Shown: positions 16,711 to 24,993 of the stretch, in pieces
Layout of the letters: the number at the start of each line of letters is the position of its first letter
How positions within the stretch are numbered: the stretch's first letter is position 1
Assembly (NCBI RefSeq): GCF_002891435.1
Contig: NZ_POUC01000001.1
Span: 34,140-98,139, forward strand
DNA: 64,000 nt
Source: Streptomyces cahuitamycinicus
GTDB taxonomy: Bacteria > Actinomycetota > Actinomycetes > Streptomycetales > Streptomycetaceae
Direction: 5' to 3'
Notes under the pieces: model-generated
The model's database searches: none
What the model was told of the DNA's origin: nothing
Seen by the model: the letters and a program-made list of their open reading frames with translations, nothing else
Program-made: the position numbers and the translations under genes

Positions 16711-17487
16711 ATGGCAACGATCACCGACCTGAGCGGACGCGTCGCGGTGGTCACCGGCGGAACGAGGGGTGTGGGCGCGGGCATCGCCCGGGCCTTGCTG
16801 GAGGCGGGAGCCGAGGTGGTGACCTGCGCCCGGCGCCCGGCGGACCGGCCTGTCGAAGCGGGTGGGCGCACCGCCCGGTTCCTCCCGGTCGACCTGCGTG
16901 ACGCGGACGCCGTCGGCGCCTTCTTCACGCACGTGGGGGGCGAGTACGGCAGGCTGGACGTCCTCGTCAACAACGCCGGGGGCACGCCGTACCGGATGCT
17001 GGAGGAAGGCGGGGCCCAACGGCACGCACGGGTGATCGAGTTGAACCTGCTCGCTCCCCTGACCACCTCCCTCGCCGCCCATGAGCAGATGCGCGCCCAG
17101 CCCGGCGGCGGGTCGATCGTCATGATCGGCAGTGTGAGCGGCAGTCGGCCGTCACCGGGCTCGGCGGCCTACGGCGCGGCCAAGGCGGGACTGGAGCAGC
17201 TGGCCCGCAGCATGGCAGTGGAATGGGCCCCGCTGGTCCGGGTCAACACCCTGGTCCTCGGCATGGTGCGCACCGAGCTGTCGTATCTGCACTACGGCGA
17301 CGAGGACGGGGTCGCGGCCGTCGGCCGCACGGTGCCGCTCGGCCGGCTCGCCGACCCGGCCGAGGTGGGAGACGCCTGTGTCTTTCTCGCCTCCGAACGG
17401 GCGGCGTACATCAGCGGCGCGAGCCTGCTCGTCCACGGTGGTGGGGAGCGCCCGGTCTTCCTCGACGCCGCCACCACCGGCAACTGA
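16711..17487 (+). CDS. SDR oxidoreductase of the HIP-degradation locus
   Basis: Short-chain dehydrogenase, 258 residues, resembling the mycobacterial SDR next to echA20 (Rv3549c type). Motifs are VVTGGTRGVGAGIARAL (cofactor loop), FLPVDLRDADAV, NNAGG, IVMIGSVSGSRPSPGS (catalytic Ser region) and YGAAKAGL (YxxxK). GGGAGGT just before the ATG at 16711 gives a strong ribosome site. It is the first rightward gene of the divergent pair controlled by the 16650-16669 box, followed after 24 bp by another SDR. Its substrate in the pathway is not established. Confidence 0.88.
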   Translation: MATITDLSGRVAVVTGGTRGVGAGIARALLEAGAEVVTCARRPADRPVEAGGRTARFLPVDLRDADAVGAFFTHVGGEYGRLDVLVNNAGGTPYRMLEEGGAQRHARVIELNLLAPLTTSLAAHEQMRAQPGGGSIVMIGSVSGSRPSPGSAAYGAAKAGLEQLARSMAVEWAPLVRVNTLVLGMVRTELSYLHYGDEDGVAAVGRTVPLGRLADPAEVGDACVFLASERAAYISGASLLVHGGGERPVFLDAATTGN

Positions 17488-17511
17488 TCTGCGAGAGAAG
17501 GGACCCTGAGC

Positions 17512-18435
17512 ATGTCCGGACTGTGCAGCGAACGTGTCGCGATCGTCACCGGGGCGGGGCGCGGACTCGGCCGGGCGCACGCCCTCGCCCTCGCCGCCGA
17601 GGGTGCGAGGGTCGTCGTGAACGACCTCGGTGCCGGCCTCGACGGGACCGGATCCGGGACGGCGCCCGCCCAGCTCGTCGTCGACGAGATCGCTGCCCGC
17701 GGCGGACAGGCGGTCGCCCACGGTGGGGACATCGCCACGACGGAGGGCGCCGCCTCGTTGATCCGCGCCGCCGTCGAGACCTACGGCCGCCTCGACACCC
17801 TGGTCAACAACGCCGGGTTCCTGCGCGACCGCATGCTGGTGAACCTCGGCGAGGACGACTGGGACGCCGTCATGCGCGTCCATCTCAAGGGGCACTTCCT
17901 TCCGCTGAAGCACGCGGCGGCCCACTGGCGCGCGGAAGCCAAGGCGGGCCGGGTCCCGGCGGCGCGGGTCGTCAACACCAGCAGTGGAGCGGGACTGTTG
18001 GGGAGCGTCGGCCAGGGCAACTACTCCGCGGCCAAGGCCGGGATCATCGGGCTGACCCTGGTCGCCGCCGCCGAGATGGGCCGATACGGCGTCCTGGTCA
18101 ACGCCATCGCCCCGGCGGCGCGTACCCGGATGACCGAGGCGACGTTCGCCGAGACCATGGCGGCCCCTGACACCGGCTTCGACGCCATGGCTCCGGAGAA
18201 CGTGTCCCCGCTCGTCGTGTGGCTCGGCTCCGCGGCCTCCGCCGGTGTGACGGGGCGGGTGTTCGGGGCGGAGGGCGGTCGCATCACGGTCATGGAGGGA
18301 TGGCGCCCCGGCCCCACGGCGGACAAGGGCGCCCGCTGGTCTCCGGCCGAGGCCGGCGAGGCCGCGCTGAAGCTCCTCGCGGAGGCGACGACCCCGGAGC
18401 CGGTGTACGGGGCGCAGCGACCTCCGGGCGGATGA
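17512..18435 (+). CDS. SDR oxidoreductase, 3-hydroxyacyl-CoA dehydrogenase type
   Basis: SDR of 307 residues of the 17-beta-HSD type 4 N-domain subgroup, resembling Rv3548c. Seen are VTGAGRGLGRAHALALA, VVVNDLGAGLDGTG (the extended NDLG motif of this subgroup), VAHGGDIATTEGA, NNAGFLRDRML, NTSSGAGLLGSVGQGNYSAAKAG (catalytic Ser and YxxxK) and NAIAPAARTRMTE. The C-terminal extension (GGRITVMEGWRPGPTADKG) is typical of the subgroup. It probably oxidises a hydroxyacyl-CoA from ring degradation. It is co-directional with and 24 bp after the preceding SDR. Confidence 0.88.
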   Translation: MSGLCSERVAIVTGAGRGLGRAHALALAAEGARVVVNDLGAGLDGTGSGTAPAQLVVDEIAARGGQAVAHGGDIATTEGAASLIRAAVETYGRLDTLVNNAGFLRDRMLVNLGEDDWDAVMRVHLKGHFLPLKHAAAHWRAEAKAGRVPAARVVNTSSGAGLLGSVGQGNYSAAKAGIIGLTLVAAAEMGRYGVLVNAIAPAARTRMTEATFAETMAAPDTGFDAMAPENVSPLVVWLGSAASAGVTGRVFGAEGGRITVMEGWRPGPTADKGARWSPAEAGEAALKLLAEATTPEPVYGAQRPPGG

Positions 18436-18497
18436 AGGGGCCCTTCGAGCAGCTGGCTCGACGCGGCGGTGAGCGTTCCCGGCGAAGCAGCCTGAAC

Positions 18498-18904
18498 TCA
18501 GTAGTCGAGGTCGATGTAGTCGATGTCGTTGATGGCGACGTCCGACAGCCCCATTGCGCGGGCTCCTCCGTCCTGGAAACAGGTGGTCCTGAATCCGTCG
18601 GCGATGATCTGACGCAGTTGCTGGTCGGTGGCGCCGGCCTCGCGGGCGTCGAACAGCTGCTGGGCGTACGCCGGCGGGAGGTGCACGGTGAGGCGGCGGA
18701 AGCGGCCGTCGTCGGTTGTGCCGATCGGTGCCGTGTAGCCGAAGCCGGCTCTTGTCCTCCACCGTGATCCCGCGCCTGGTGGCGGCCTCTTCGCGCCGGC
18801 GTCTGCGGACCTGAGGCTGCCATCGGGACCGGACGGCGGCATCGATCCTCTGCTGGATCTCCTGCGGCGGGCGTTTGCGCTGACCCGTGCGGCAGCGCTC
18901 CACC
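18498..18904 (-). pseudogene. Frameshifted small hypothetical protein gene
   Basis: Two frames together read like one protein. The upstream frame has GTG at 18904, then RTGQRKRPPQEIQQRIDAAV and RRGITVEDKS. Near 18745-18765 the sense continues in the next frame as GFGYTAPIGTTDDGRFRRLT, VHLPPAYAQQLFDAREAG and NDIDYIDLDY, to the stop at 18498. A one-base change between the two halves would restore about 135 residues. The family is not recognised. The basic N-terminus and acidic tail suggest a nucleic-acid-associated or element-borne protein, but this is guesswork. Confidence 0.5.
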
Positions 18905-19063
18905 GGCCGCCGGCTCACTTCCCGGCAGGGTGATCGCCGTGCAGGCAGTGCCGTTGAGGGGCCGGTGGTGCAGGAGGTGCGGACTGGGCCAACGGGCCGC
19001 GCGCGGGGCGAATTCACGCGATTCACACGACGAGCTCGGCACTCGTGATCGCCCTGACGGGTG

Positions 19064-19639
19064 CTAGCAGGGCCTCACGTACCACACGGGGGTCCAGTCA
19101 TAGCTGGCCACGCTGAAGGGAGCGCCGAGGGTGGTGTGGATGACGTTGCGGTTCTGGTTCTTGAACAGTGCACGGGTACCGGGGGTCTGGTTGTTGTAGT
19201 AGGAGCCGTCGCCGGTCCAGTTCTGCAGCGCGTAGTCCTGACAGTGGTACAGCGCGAGTCGGTCACCCATGCCGAGTTCCTGACGGAACATACAGAAGTA
19301 CGTGTAGTCGCACTCCCATTGTGCGGCGGCACGGCTTGCGGACGCCGTGCTCATCTCACGCACGTATCGCTCGCCGGGAACGGTGACCGTCAGCTTGGCA
19401 CCGTCCGCCAGGGCAATCTCGTTCGCCGAGACCTGTCGTCCGTCCTCGCGGGCAAGGTAGCGGTCCACCTTGGCCTGGAGAGCGTTGGCTTCGCCCCGAC
19501 TGAGGCCGGCAGCGCGGGCCTGCTTGTCGAAGGCCGCCGGGGTCTGTGCCGTGTCCGCGGATGCCGGTCCCGCCAACCCGACGGCCAGAAGGGCCACGGC
19601 TGCAACTGCGAGGGACGCGTACCGCTTCAGTTCGGACAT
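19064..19639 (-). CDS. Secreted small protein, peptidase-inhibitor (I36)-like
   Basis: A 191-residue exported protein. A Sec signal peptide (KRYASLAVAAVALLAVGLAG, cleavage likely after PASA) precedes a helical propeptide-like part (residues 35-90). The C-terminal domain is Cys/Tyr/Trp-rich and contains ECDYTYFCMFRQELGMGDRL and YHCQDYALQNWTGDGSYYNNQ. The pattern of an aromatic, Cys-containing domain with N-Q-T-PGTRALFKNQN resembles the peptidase inhibitor family I36 of streptomycetes. The ATG at 19639 is chosen because it begins the signal peptide and follows AAGGAA. A 42-bp hairpin lies 226 bp upstream. Confidence 0.78.
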   Translation of the reverse strand: MSELKRYASLAVAAVALLAVGLAGPASADTAQTPAAFDKQARAAGLSRGEANALQAKVDRYLAREDGRQVSANEIALADGAKLTVTVPGERYVREMSTASASRAAAQWECDYTYFCMFRQELGMGDRLALYHCQDYALQNWTGDGSYYNNQTPGTRALFKNQNRNVIHTTLGAPFSVASYDWTPVWYVRPC

Positions 19640-19864
19640 GCCATTCCTTACCTGAGGAGCAAGAGGGACAGGGGACTTGCCCGGGTGCCGGCCCAGCTCT
19701 CGTACAACCGGTTCATGATCGGGCTCGCGCGAGGACACCGGCCAGGGCGACGAACAGGCCGGGTGGGGTGCACACCCCGTGGTGAGTCCGGCGTGAAACG
19801 CGTCGTGGCTGGTGGGCCCCACGGTGATGCACTGCGGCATCTCCGGGAACGTAACCGCCCTGAC

Positions 19865-19906
19865 CTACTGGTGTCTTCCTGACATCTGTCAGGAGGACAC
19901 CAGTAG
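19865..19906. repeat. 42-bp near-perfect inverted repeat
   Basis: Two 20-bp arms, CTACTGGTGTCTTCCTGACA and its complement with one mismatch, flank a 2-nt centre. The inner part CCTGACA-TC-TGTCAGG recurs upstream of a second secreted-protein gene at 21143-21158. It could be a strong cruciform or terminator, or an extended operator. No T-run follows. Confidence 0.75.
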
Positions 19907-20095
19907 CGGCCCACGACGGCTTCCGACTCACCACGGGTGCCCATGACTCTCCACCGCCCGGTCGTATGCCCTGCTCCTGCCGGCGGGGCTTCCTGCATGT
20001 CCGCCCAGCACCGGCTGCGCCAAGAGCGGCAGCGAGGCGACGAGGCAGCCTGACGAGTGGTGGTCAACGGGTGCGGATCATTGGTGGTCGGCGTG

Positions 20096-20911
20096 TCAGG
20101 GCAGGTGTGACAGCAGTAGCTCGGTGAGACGTTCGGGCGTACGGAGTGGCAGGTAGTGGTCGGCGTCCGGGACCGTCTCGCCGCGGGCACCGGAGATGTC
20201 GGTGACAAGTCGTCCGGCGATCACCACGATCTCCGGGTGGTCGCGGTCACCGTGGATGACCAGCGTCGGCGCGAGGATGTCTGCCAGGTGTGGTTCGGCA
20301 TCACGGCCCGGGGAGAGGACGCAGTGCTGTTCGTTCACGACTCGCCGCTTGGCGTTCGAGGCGACCATCGTCTCGATGAGCTCTCCTCCGGGAGCCGTAC
20401 GGCCCATGGCTGCCCAGATCGTCAGTTCCAGCTCGGCCAGGGTGGCCGTATCACGCTTGCGCCGGGCCGTGGCATAGGCCGACAACTCAGGGCGCTGCGG
20501 CCAGACGTGACCGCTGACCGAGGCACCGACCAGGGCCAGCGCGGCGACCCGCTCCGGGTGGGCGAGGGCGAAATCGAGCGCGCTCTCCCCGCCCATACTC
20601 ACCCCGACCAGCGCGGCTCGACGAAGCCCGAAGTGGTCAAGTACGGCGCCCAGATCCTCGACATCGCTGAACGGCTTGCTCGGAGGTGTGGCGCCTCCCA
20701 GCCCGCGGGCGTCGTAGCGGATCACGTCGTGGTGGCGGGCCAACTCGGGAACGACGGCGTCCCACAGGCGGGAGTCCATGCCGGCACCGTGCAGTAGCAC
20801 AACCGGGCTTCCGGTGCCACCACGCTCAGCCCAAAGCCGACCGCCGTCCGGGGTGGGAATGCGGACTTCCCGTGGAGGCCCGTCAGATCGTTCGTCAGCG
20901 CTGGCTATCAC
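20096..20911 (-). CDS. Alpha/beta-hydrolase fold protein
   Basis: Serine hydrolase-like protein of 271 residues. The cap-less alpha/beta core is well marked: VVLLHGAGMDSRLWDAVVPE (oxyanion HG), IRYDARGLGGATPPS, the nucleophile elbow GVSMGGE, the acidic residue in LVIHGDRDHPE, and the catalytic His in PDADHYLPLRTPE. GTG start at 20911. The substrate is unknown; members are annotated as hydrolase, esterase or haloperoxidase-like. It stands alone. It diverges from the Tat-secreted protein gene at 21243. Confidence 0.85.
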   Translation of the reverse strand: MIASADERSDGPPREVRIPTPDGGRLWAERGGTGSPVVLLHGAGMDSRLWDAVVPELARHHDVIRYDARGLGGATPPSKPFSDVEDLGAVLDHFGLRRAALVGVSMGGESALDFALAHPERVAALALVGASVSGHVWPQRPELSAYATARRKRDTATLAELELTIWAAMGRTAPGGELIETMVASNAKRRVVNEQHCVLSPGRDAEPHLADILAPTLVIHGDRDHPEIVVIAGRLVTDISGARGETVPDADHYLPLRTPERLTELLLSHLP

Positions 20912-21142
20912 GTGGCGATCATTTCAGAGCGTTCAACCGGGATGCCACGTTCGAAGAGGACGCCGGCCCGGCGGCGCGTGAGCCGGCGCCTTTGGCGACC
21001 TTCATGCGCAGCCGTGCAGATATTGCCTTGGGCTCCCGGCGCGGCGGTCGGCACCCGTCGTGGAATCACCCGCCGTGACAGCGGAGACTTTCGTCAACGT
21101 GTCTGAGTGCGTCTCGGCGAATCCCCGGGGGGCATGCGTTGC

Positions 21143-21158
21143 CCTGACATGTGTCAGG
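21143..21158. promoter_or_regulatory. Palindrome CCTGACA-TG-TGTCAGG
   Basis: A 16-bp dyad with 7-bp perfect arms, 85 bp upstream of the Tat-secreted protein gene. The same arms form the centre of the hairpin at 19865-19906 near another secreted-protein gene. A shared operator for a local regulon of secreted proteins is plausible; the regulator is unknown. Confidence 0.5.
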
Positions 21159-21242
21159 AGTTCAGCACCCGCCCCCTCGCTAGGGTCTGTCCACGGCGCT
21201 GCCCGCAAGGTCAGCACCTTCACTTTCGACGAGGGGGAACCC

Positions 21243-21713
21243 ATGAGTCGCTCCATGGACCGCAGGACTCTTCTGAGGTCGGCCGGGTCCGCGGCGGTAG
21301 CGGGATCGCTGGGCGCGCTGGGTGCCGCTGCGCTCGCCACACCCGCGCACGCTGCATCCGCAACGATCAACACCGACCAGGTGATGGCCACCACCAATCG
21401 CGTGACCCACGCCCCCAACCAGCGCGGAACCATCGGCATCGAGCTCCGCTCCGGCCACTACAACGGCTACCAGTACGGCTGGGGACGGCTCGTCGGGTCC
21501 GGCTGGGATCTGCGGGGCTGGATCTGGCTCGACATCAGCAGGGACGGCGGCAGAACCTGGTCCTTCGCCGACGGCACCTATCTGTCGGACGGCACCGGCT
21601 ATGCGCACACGTCCGGGTGGCTCACCCAGTCCGACCCGAACTACGTGTTCAGGGCCAGCTATGACAGCAACTTCAGGGCGGTCAACCCGTACCTCCAGAG
21701 CGGAATCTGGTAG
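21243..21713 (+). CDS. Tat-exported small secreted protein
   Basis: A 156-residue protein with a twin-arginine signal (DRRTLLRSAGSAAVAGSL, then ALGAAALATPAHA for cleavage). The mature part of about 115 residues is rich in Trp, Gly and Tyr (NGYQYGWGRLVGSGWDLRGW, ISRDGGRTWSFADG), with no cysteines. It resembles streptomycete secreted proteins of unknown function with a beta-sandwich or BNR-like DGGRTW motif. Using Tat export without visible cofactor motifs implies cytoplasmic folding. The ATG at 21243 is set by the signal peptide and a GAGGGGG site. Confidence 0.8.
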   Translation: MSRSMDRRTLLRSAGSAAVAGSLGALGAAALATPAHAASATINTDQVMATTNRVTHAPNQRGTIGIELRSGHYNGYQYGWGRLVGSGWDLRGWIWLDISRDGGRTWSFADGTYLSDGTGYAHTSGWLTQSDPNYVFRASYDSNFRAVNPYLQSGIW

Positions 21714-21989
21714 CAGCCGTCCGGTCGGCGGCGGCTCCCGGTCGCAGGCCGCCATGGGGACCGTCCCGCCCGCAGCCGTGGGCCGCCGGCAGCGGTGACC
21801 TGTCAGGGGTGCACTGCTCCGGCGCCACGGTCGATCTCGGCAGCGCGGTTCTCCAGCGGTGCAGTCCACTTCACGGAGGCCTCGTCCGAAGTCGGCGTCC
21901 ACTCCACCCACTCAAAGCTTTTCGAGCGAGACCGACTCGGTGCGTCCTTGCCGGCCGCACACCACCAACTCCACCCCAGGGGGAACATT

Positions 21990-22376
21990 TTGAAAGCACC
22001 CACGCGCAAGCTCTCGGCCCTCGTCACCGGAGTGGCACTCACCGCACTGGGCACCGTCTTCTCCGGCACGGCCGAGGCGGCCGATCCGTGCTGGTGGGGC
22101 GATGGCGGCATGCGCATGTACTGCAACAACGTCTCCGGGGCCACCGTCTACGCCACCCCCGACACCAGCCGTCCCGTCGGCAAGATGTACTCGAACCCGA
22201 GTTGGTTCGAGTGCCGCAGGGACACCGGTGCCTACGTCGGCGGCCCGCACCCGAACCGGTGGCTCTGGACGCAGGCCGACAACGGCAAGTGGGGCTGGAT
22301 GAAGGACACGGACATCTACAGCGAGACCGACCCGGTGCCCACGCACATCGGCAACGGCATCCCCCAGCCCTGCTGA
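21990..22376 (+). CDS. Small secreted SH3-like protein
   Basis: A 128-residue exported protein. The TTG at 21990 is chosen because AGGGGGAA precedes it and the signal peptide (KLSALVTGVALTALGTVF, cleavage near AEA) begins directly. The mature domain has four cysteines (CWW, YCNN, ECRR, QPC), and segments such as TVYATPDTSRPVGKMY and WLWTQADNGKWGWMKDTDIY. These are typical of bacterial SH3-like domains found in streptomycete secreted proteins. No catalytic residues are apparent. Another imperfect TGAC/TGTCAGG element lies near 21797, but it is not a full palindrome. Confidence 0.75.
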   Translation: MKAPTRKLSALVTGVALTALGTVFSGTAEAADPCWWGDGGMRMYCNNVSGATVYATPDTSRPVGKMYSNPSWFECRRDTGAYVGGPHPNRWLWTQADNGKWGWMKDTDIYSETDPVPTHIGNGIPQPC

Positions 22377-22549
22377 CTCCGGCACCTCGACCGCCCGGCC
22401 GTCTGCGAGCGTCTCATCACACTCGGAGGCGGCCGACGCGCGCTCCGGGAGTGCACGTCGATCTGCCACCAGCTCTGGGCGATCTGGGCGCAGTTCGGCT
22501 GTATCAGCCCTGCGGCCTCGCGTCCCAGCCGCGGCGACGGCCTGCTCAT

Positions 22550-23332
22550 TCAAGCGGACAGCACTGCCGCGAGGCCCTCTTGCAGATCCTTGACGAAATA
22601 CCCGGGAACCTCCAGCGACGGGAAATGTCCCCCGTTTTCGGGTGACCTCCATCGGACAATCTGCCGGTACCGCTCCTGCGCCCAGGGGCGTGGGCACTTC
22701 TCGATGTCGCGGGGATACATAGTGATGGCTGACGGGACGTCGACCCGAAGTTCGGGGGATGCGACCAGGACGCAGGCGAGTGCGAGCCGCGACAGTTCAC
22801 CACCGGAGAGCGAGCCGAGCAGGCGGTCGCGGGCGATCCCGGCCAGCCCGAGTCCGTGCATGGCGGCGTCGACGCGGGCGTCCGCCTGGTATCCGCCGCG
22901 TTCCTCGTACGCGATCAGCAGCTCACCGTCCGCGTCGAGATCCTCGTCCGACGCGTCGGCGAGCGACTCCTCTGCTGCACGGAGCCTTCGCTCCATAGCG
23001 CGAAGGTCGGTCAGGGCCAGGTCGACGGCGTCCTGCACGGTGCGGGAGGGATCGAGGTCGAGGGTCTGTGCGAGGTGGCCGGTGCCGCCGGGAAAGCTGA
23101 CGGTGATCTCCCCCGTGTCCGGCCGCTCGGCAGCGGCGAGCAGCCGCAGCAGTGTGGACTTGCCGGCGCCGTTCTCGCCGATGACAGCGGCCTTCTCGCC
23201 TGGGCGGACGGTGAAGGAGACCTGATCGAGGACGGTTCGGGTGCCATAGGTCTTGGTGACGTCCGTGATCGACAGCTGGGTCACGGCAGCGGAGGCGACG
23301 GTGGGCAGGGTGAAACGGGCGCGGTCGCGCAT
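22550..23332 (-). pseudogene. Chimera: N-terminal half of an ABC-F ATPase fused to an epoxide-hydrolase C-terminus
   Basis: From the ATG at 23332 the protein is an ABC-F translation/antibiotic-resistance ATPase: VTKTYGTRTVLDQVSF, Walker A GENGAGKSTLL, and signature LSGGELSRLALACVLVASPEL. At the point where Walker B (normally LLLDEPTN) should follow, the sequence turns into VPSAITMYPRDIEKCPRPWA and GGHFPSLEVPGYFVKDLQEG, the C-terminal end of an epoxide hydrolase with its catalytic-His segment. The junction is at about 22741-22752. ABC-F proteins need two ATPase domains, so neither parent function should survive. A deletion between two neighbouring genes explains it. A leader peptide remains upstream. 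Confidence 0.88.
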
Positions 23333-23401
23333 ATGACTTGTCCTGGTGGCATGCGAAGGGTCTACGGGCAGCAGAGACGGCGGCATCGACCGTGCCCGGA
23401 C

Positions 23402-23425
23402 TCAGACGAAGAAGAGGAAAGCCAT
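23402..23425 (-). CDS. Leader peptide MAFLFFV upstream of the ABC-F gene
   Basis: An eight-codon reading frame (ATG at 23425, TGA at 23402) encodes Met-Ala-Phe-Leu-Phe-Phe-Val, 70 bp before the ABC-F start. Very short hydrophobic leaders precede many ribosome-protection, ABC-F and rRNA-methylase genes, and drive drug-dependent ribosome stalling and attenuation. The assignment rests on position and composition. It is notable because the downstream gene is now truncated. Confidence 0.5.
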   Translation of the reverse strand: MAFLFFV

Positions 23426-23723
23426 ACCCCCACCGTAACAAGACGGACCGTCTCGCCTCAACTCGTTTGCGGCACGCCGGGCACGAGCGCGGCGACGAGG
23501 CCGACGTCGACCGGTCGATCGCGGCGATCGCGCGACCGGCGCGGGCGTCGTAACCCTGGTGACGCTGGCCTCTTCCACACCTTCCGTATCGAGTGATCGC
23601 ACCCAATCGAAAAACTGTGCGTTTCGTGCTTTTCCGGACTTCATTTGAGATCTAACCTCAAGTACAGATGGCGGGCGATGGCCGGCCAGTCGACCACCGC
23701 CGCCTGTACGAGCGGAGGCGGAG

Positions 23724-24971
23724 ATGAAAGCGTCGATACGACGGTCCGCGATCTTCGCGAGCGCGGCCGCTCTCGCGATAGCCGTGTGCGGCACGACGGG
23801 CACCGCCCAGGCCGAGCCGGGCGATGGTGAGCTCCAGTTCGGCTACGTCCTGCCGGAGACGGGACAGCTGGCCTATCTCGGCCCGCCGCAGATCGAGTCG
23901 CTGAAGTTCGCGATAGAGAAGATCAACGATGCCGGCGGGGTCCTGGGCAAGTCGGTGCCGACCGTGGTCTCCAGTGACGAGGCGGGCCAGGAGGCCGTTG
24001 CGGCACAGTCTGCGGACAGGGTCCTGGCGGCAGGCGTGGACGCCGTCATCGGCGCTGCGGCGTCCGGCATGTCGCTGGCGTTCATCGACCGGGTGACCGG
24101 TGCGGGCGTCGTGCAGTGCTCGGGGTCGAACACCGCGCCGACCTTCACCGACTACGAGGACGACGGCTTCTACTTCCGTACCGTCCCGAGCGACGCGTTG
24201 CAGGGGCCCATCCTGGCCGATGTCGTCCGCGACGACGGTCACGACCGGGTGGCTCTGGTCGCCCGGGCGGATGACTACGGGCGCGGCCTGATGGAGGCCA
24301 CCCGCGAGACGCTGGAAGAGCGCGGTGCGACGGTGACGCTGGCCGAGACCTACGACCCGAAGGCGACCAACTTCGACCAAGTCGTCCAGCAGGTGGAGAA
24401 CTCCAGGCCGGATGCCGCCGTGGTGATCGCCTTCGAGGAGGGCACCCAGATTCTGCAGGGCATGATCGAGTCCGGACTCGGGCCCGACCAGATCGGCGTC
24501 TACGGCGCCGACGGACTGCGCAGCGAGGAACTGCCCTCGCTGGTCGCCCCGGGCCAGCCCGAGAGGCTCTCCGGGATGAAGGGGACCGCGCCGGCCTCGG
24601 CGTCGAACGAGCAGTACGTGAAGGACCTCCAGGAATTCGCGCCGGATCTGAAGGAGCTGCAGTTCGCACCGCAGGTGTTCGACTGCGCGACGACGATCGC
24701 GCTCGCCGCAGAGAAGGCGGAGTCCGACGATCCCGGCGACTACGTCAAGGAGATGAACGGGATCACCAAGGACGGCGAGAAGTGCAACTCCTTCGCCGCC
24801 TGCAAGGAGCTGCTCGCCGACGGCAGGGACATCGACTACGACGGTGTGAGCGGTCCGCTCGACTTCACCGACAAGGGCGAACCGGGCCAGGCGTCGATCG
24901 AGGTGTACGGCTACGACGACGAAGGAAAGCTGCAGACCCTGCGTACCGAGACCAGCAGGGCCGAGGAGTGA
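23724..24971 (+). CDS. livK: Branched-chain-amino-acid-type ABC transporter substrate-binding protein
   Basis: Periplasmic-binding-protein-fold receptor of 415 residues, exported by an N-terminal signal peptide (RRSAIFASAAALAIAVCGTT) and held outside the membrane. The mature part is LivJ/LivK-like: LQFGYVLPETGQLAYLGPPQIESL, INDAGGVLGKSV, SDEAGQEAV, VDAVIGAAASGMSLAFID and DYGRGLMEATRETLEERGA. A Cys in the signal peptide is not in a good lipobox, so lipid anchoring is uncertain. It ends 22 bp from livF, facing it, an unusual separation from its own permease operon. The ligand could be an amino acid, amide or aromatic acid. Confidence 0.88.
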   Translation: MKASIRRSAIFASAAALAIAVCGTTGTAQAEPGDGELQFGYVLPETGQLAYLGPPQIESLKFAIEKINDAGGVLGKSVPTVVSSDEAGQEAVAAQSADRVLAAGVDAVIGAAASGMSLAFIDRVTGAGVVQCSGSNTAPTFTDYEDDGFYFRTVPSDALQGPILADVVRDDGHDRVALVARADDYGRGLMEATRETLEERGATVTLAETYDPKATNFDQVVQQVENSRPDAAVVIAFEEGTQILQGMIESGLGPDQIGVYGADGLRSEELPSLVAPGQPERLSGMKGTAPASASNEQYVKDLQEFAPDLKELQFAPQVFDCATTIALAAEKAESDDPGDYVKEMNGITKDGEKCNSFAACKELLADGRDIDYDGVSGPLDFTDKGEPGQASIEVYGYDDEGKLQTLRTETSRAEE

Positions 24972-24993
24972 CGAGGAGGACCGACAGCGGGAA

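Noticed and set aside
16711..18435. Fatty-acid-synthesis FabG pair
   Set aside because: Their divergent KstR2-controlled promoter and neighbours (echA20, ipdA-C) fit steroid catabolism better, and no acyl carrier or condensing enzyme genes adjoin.
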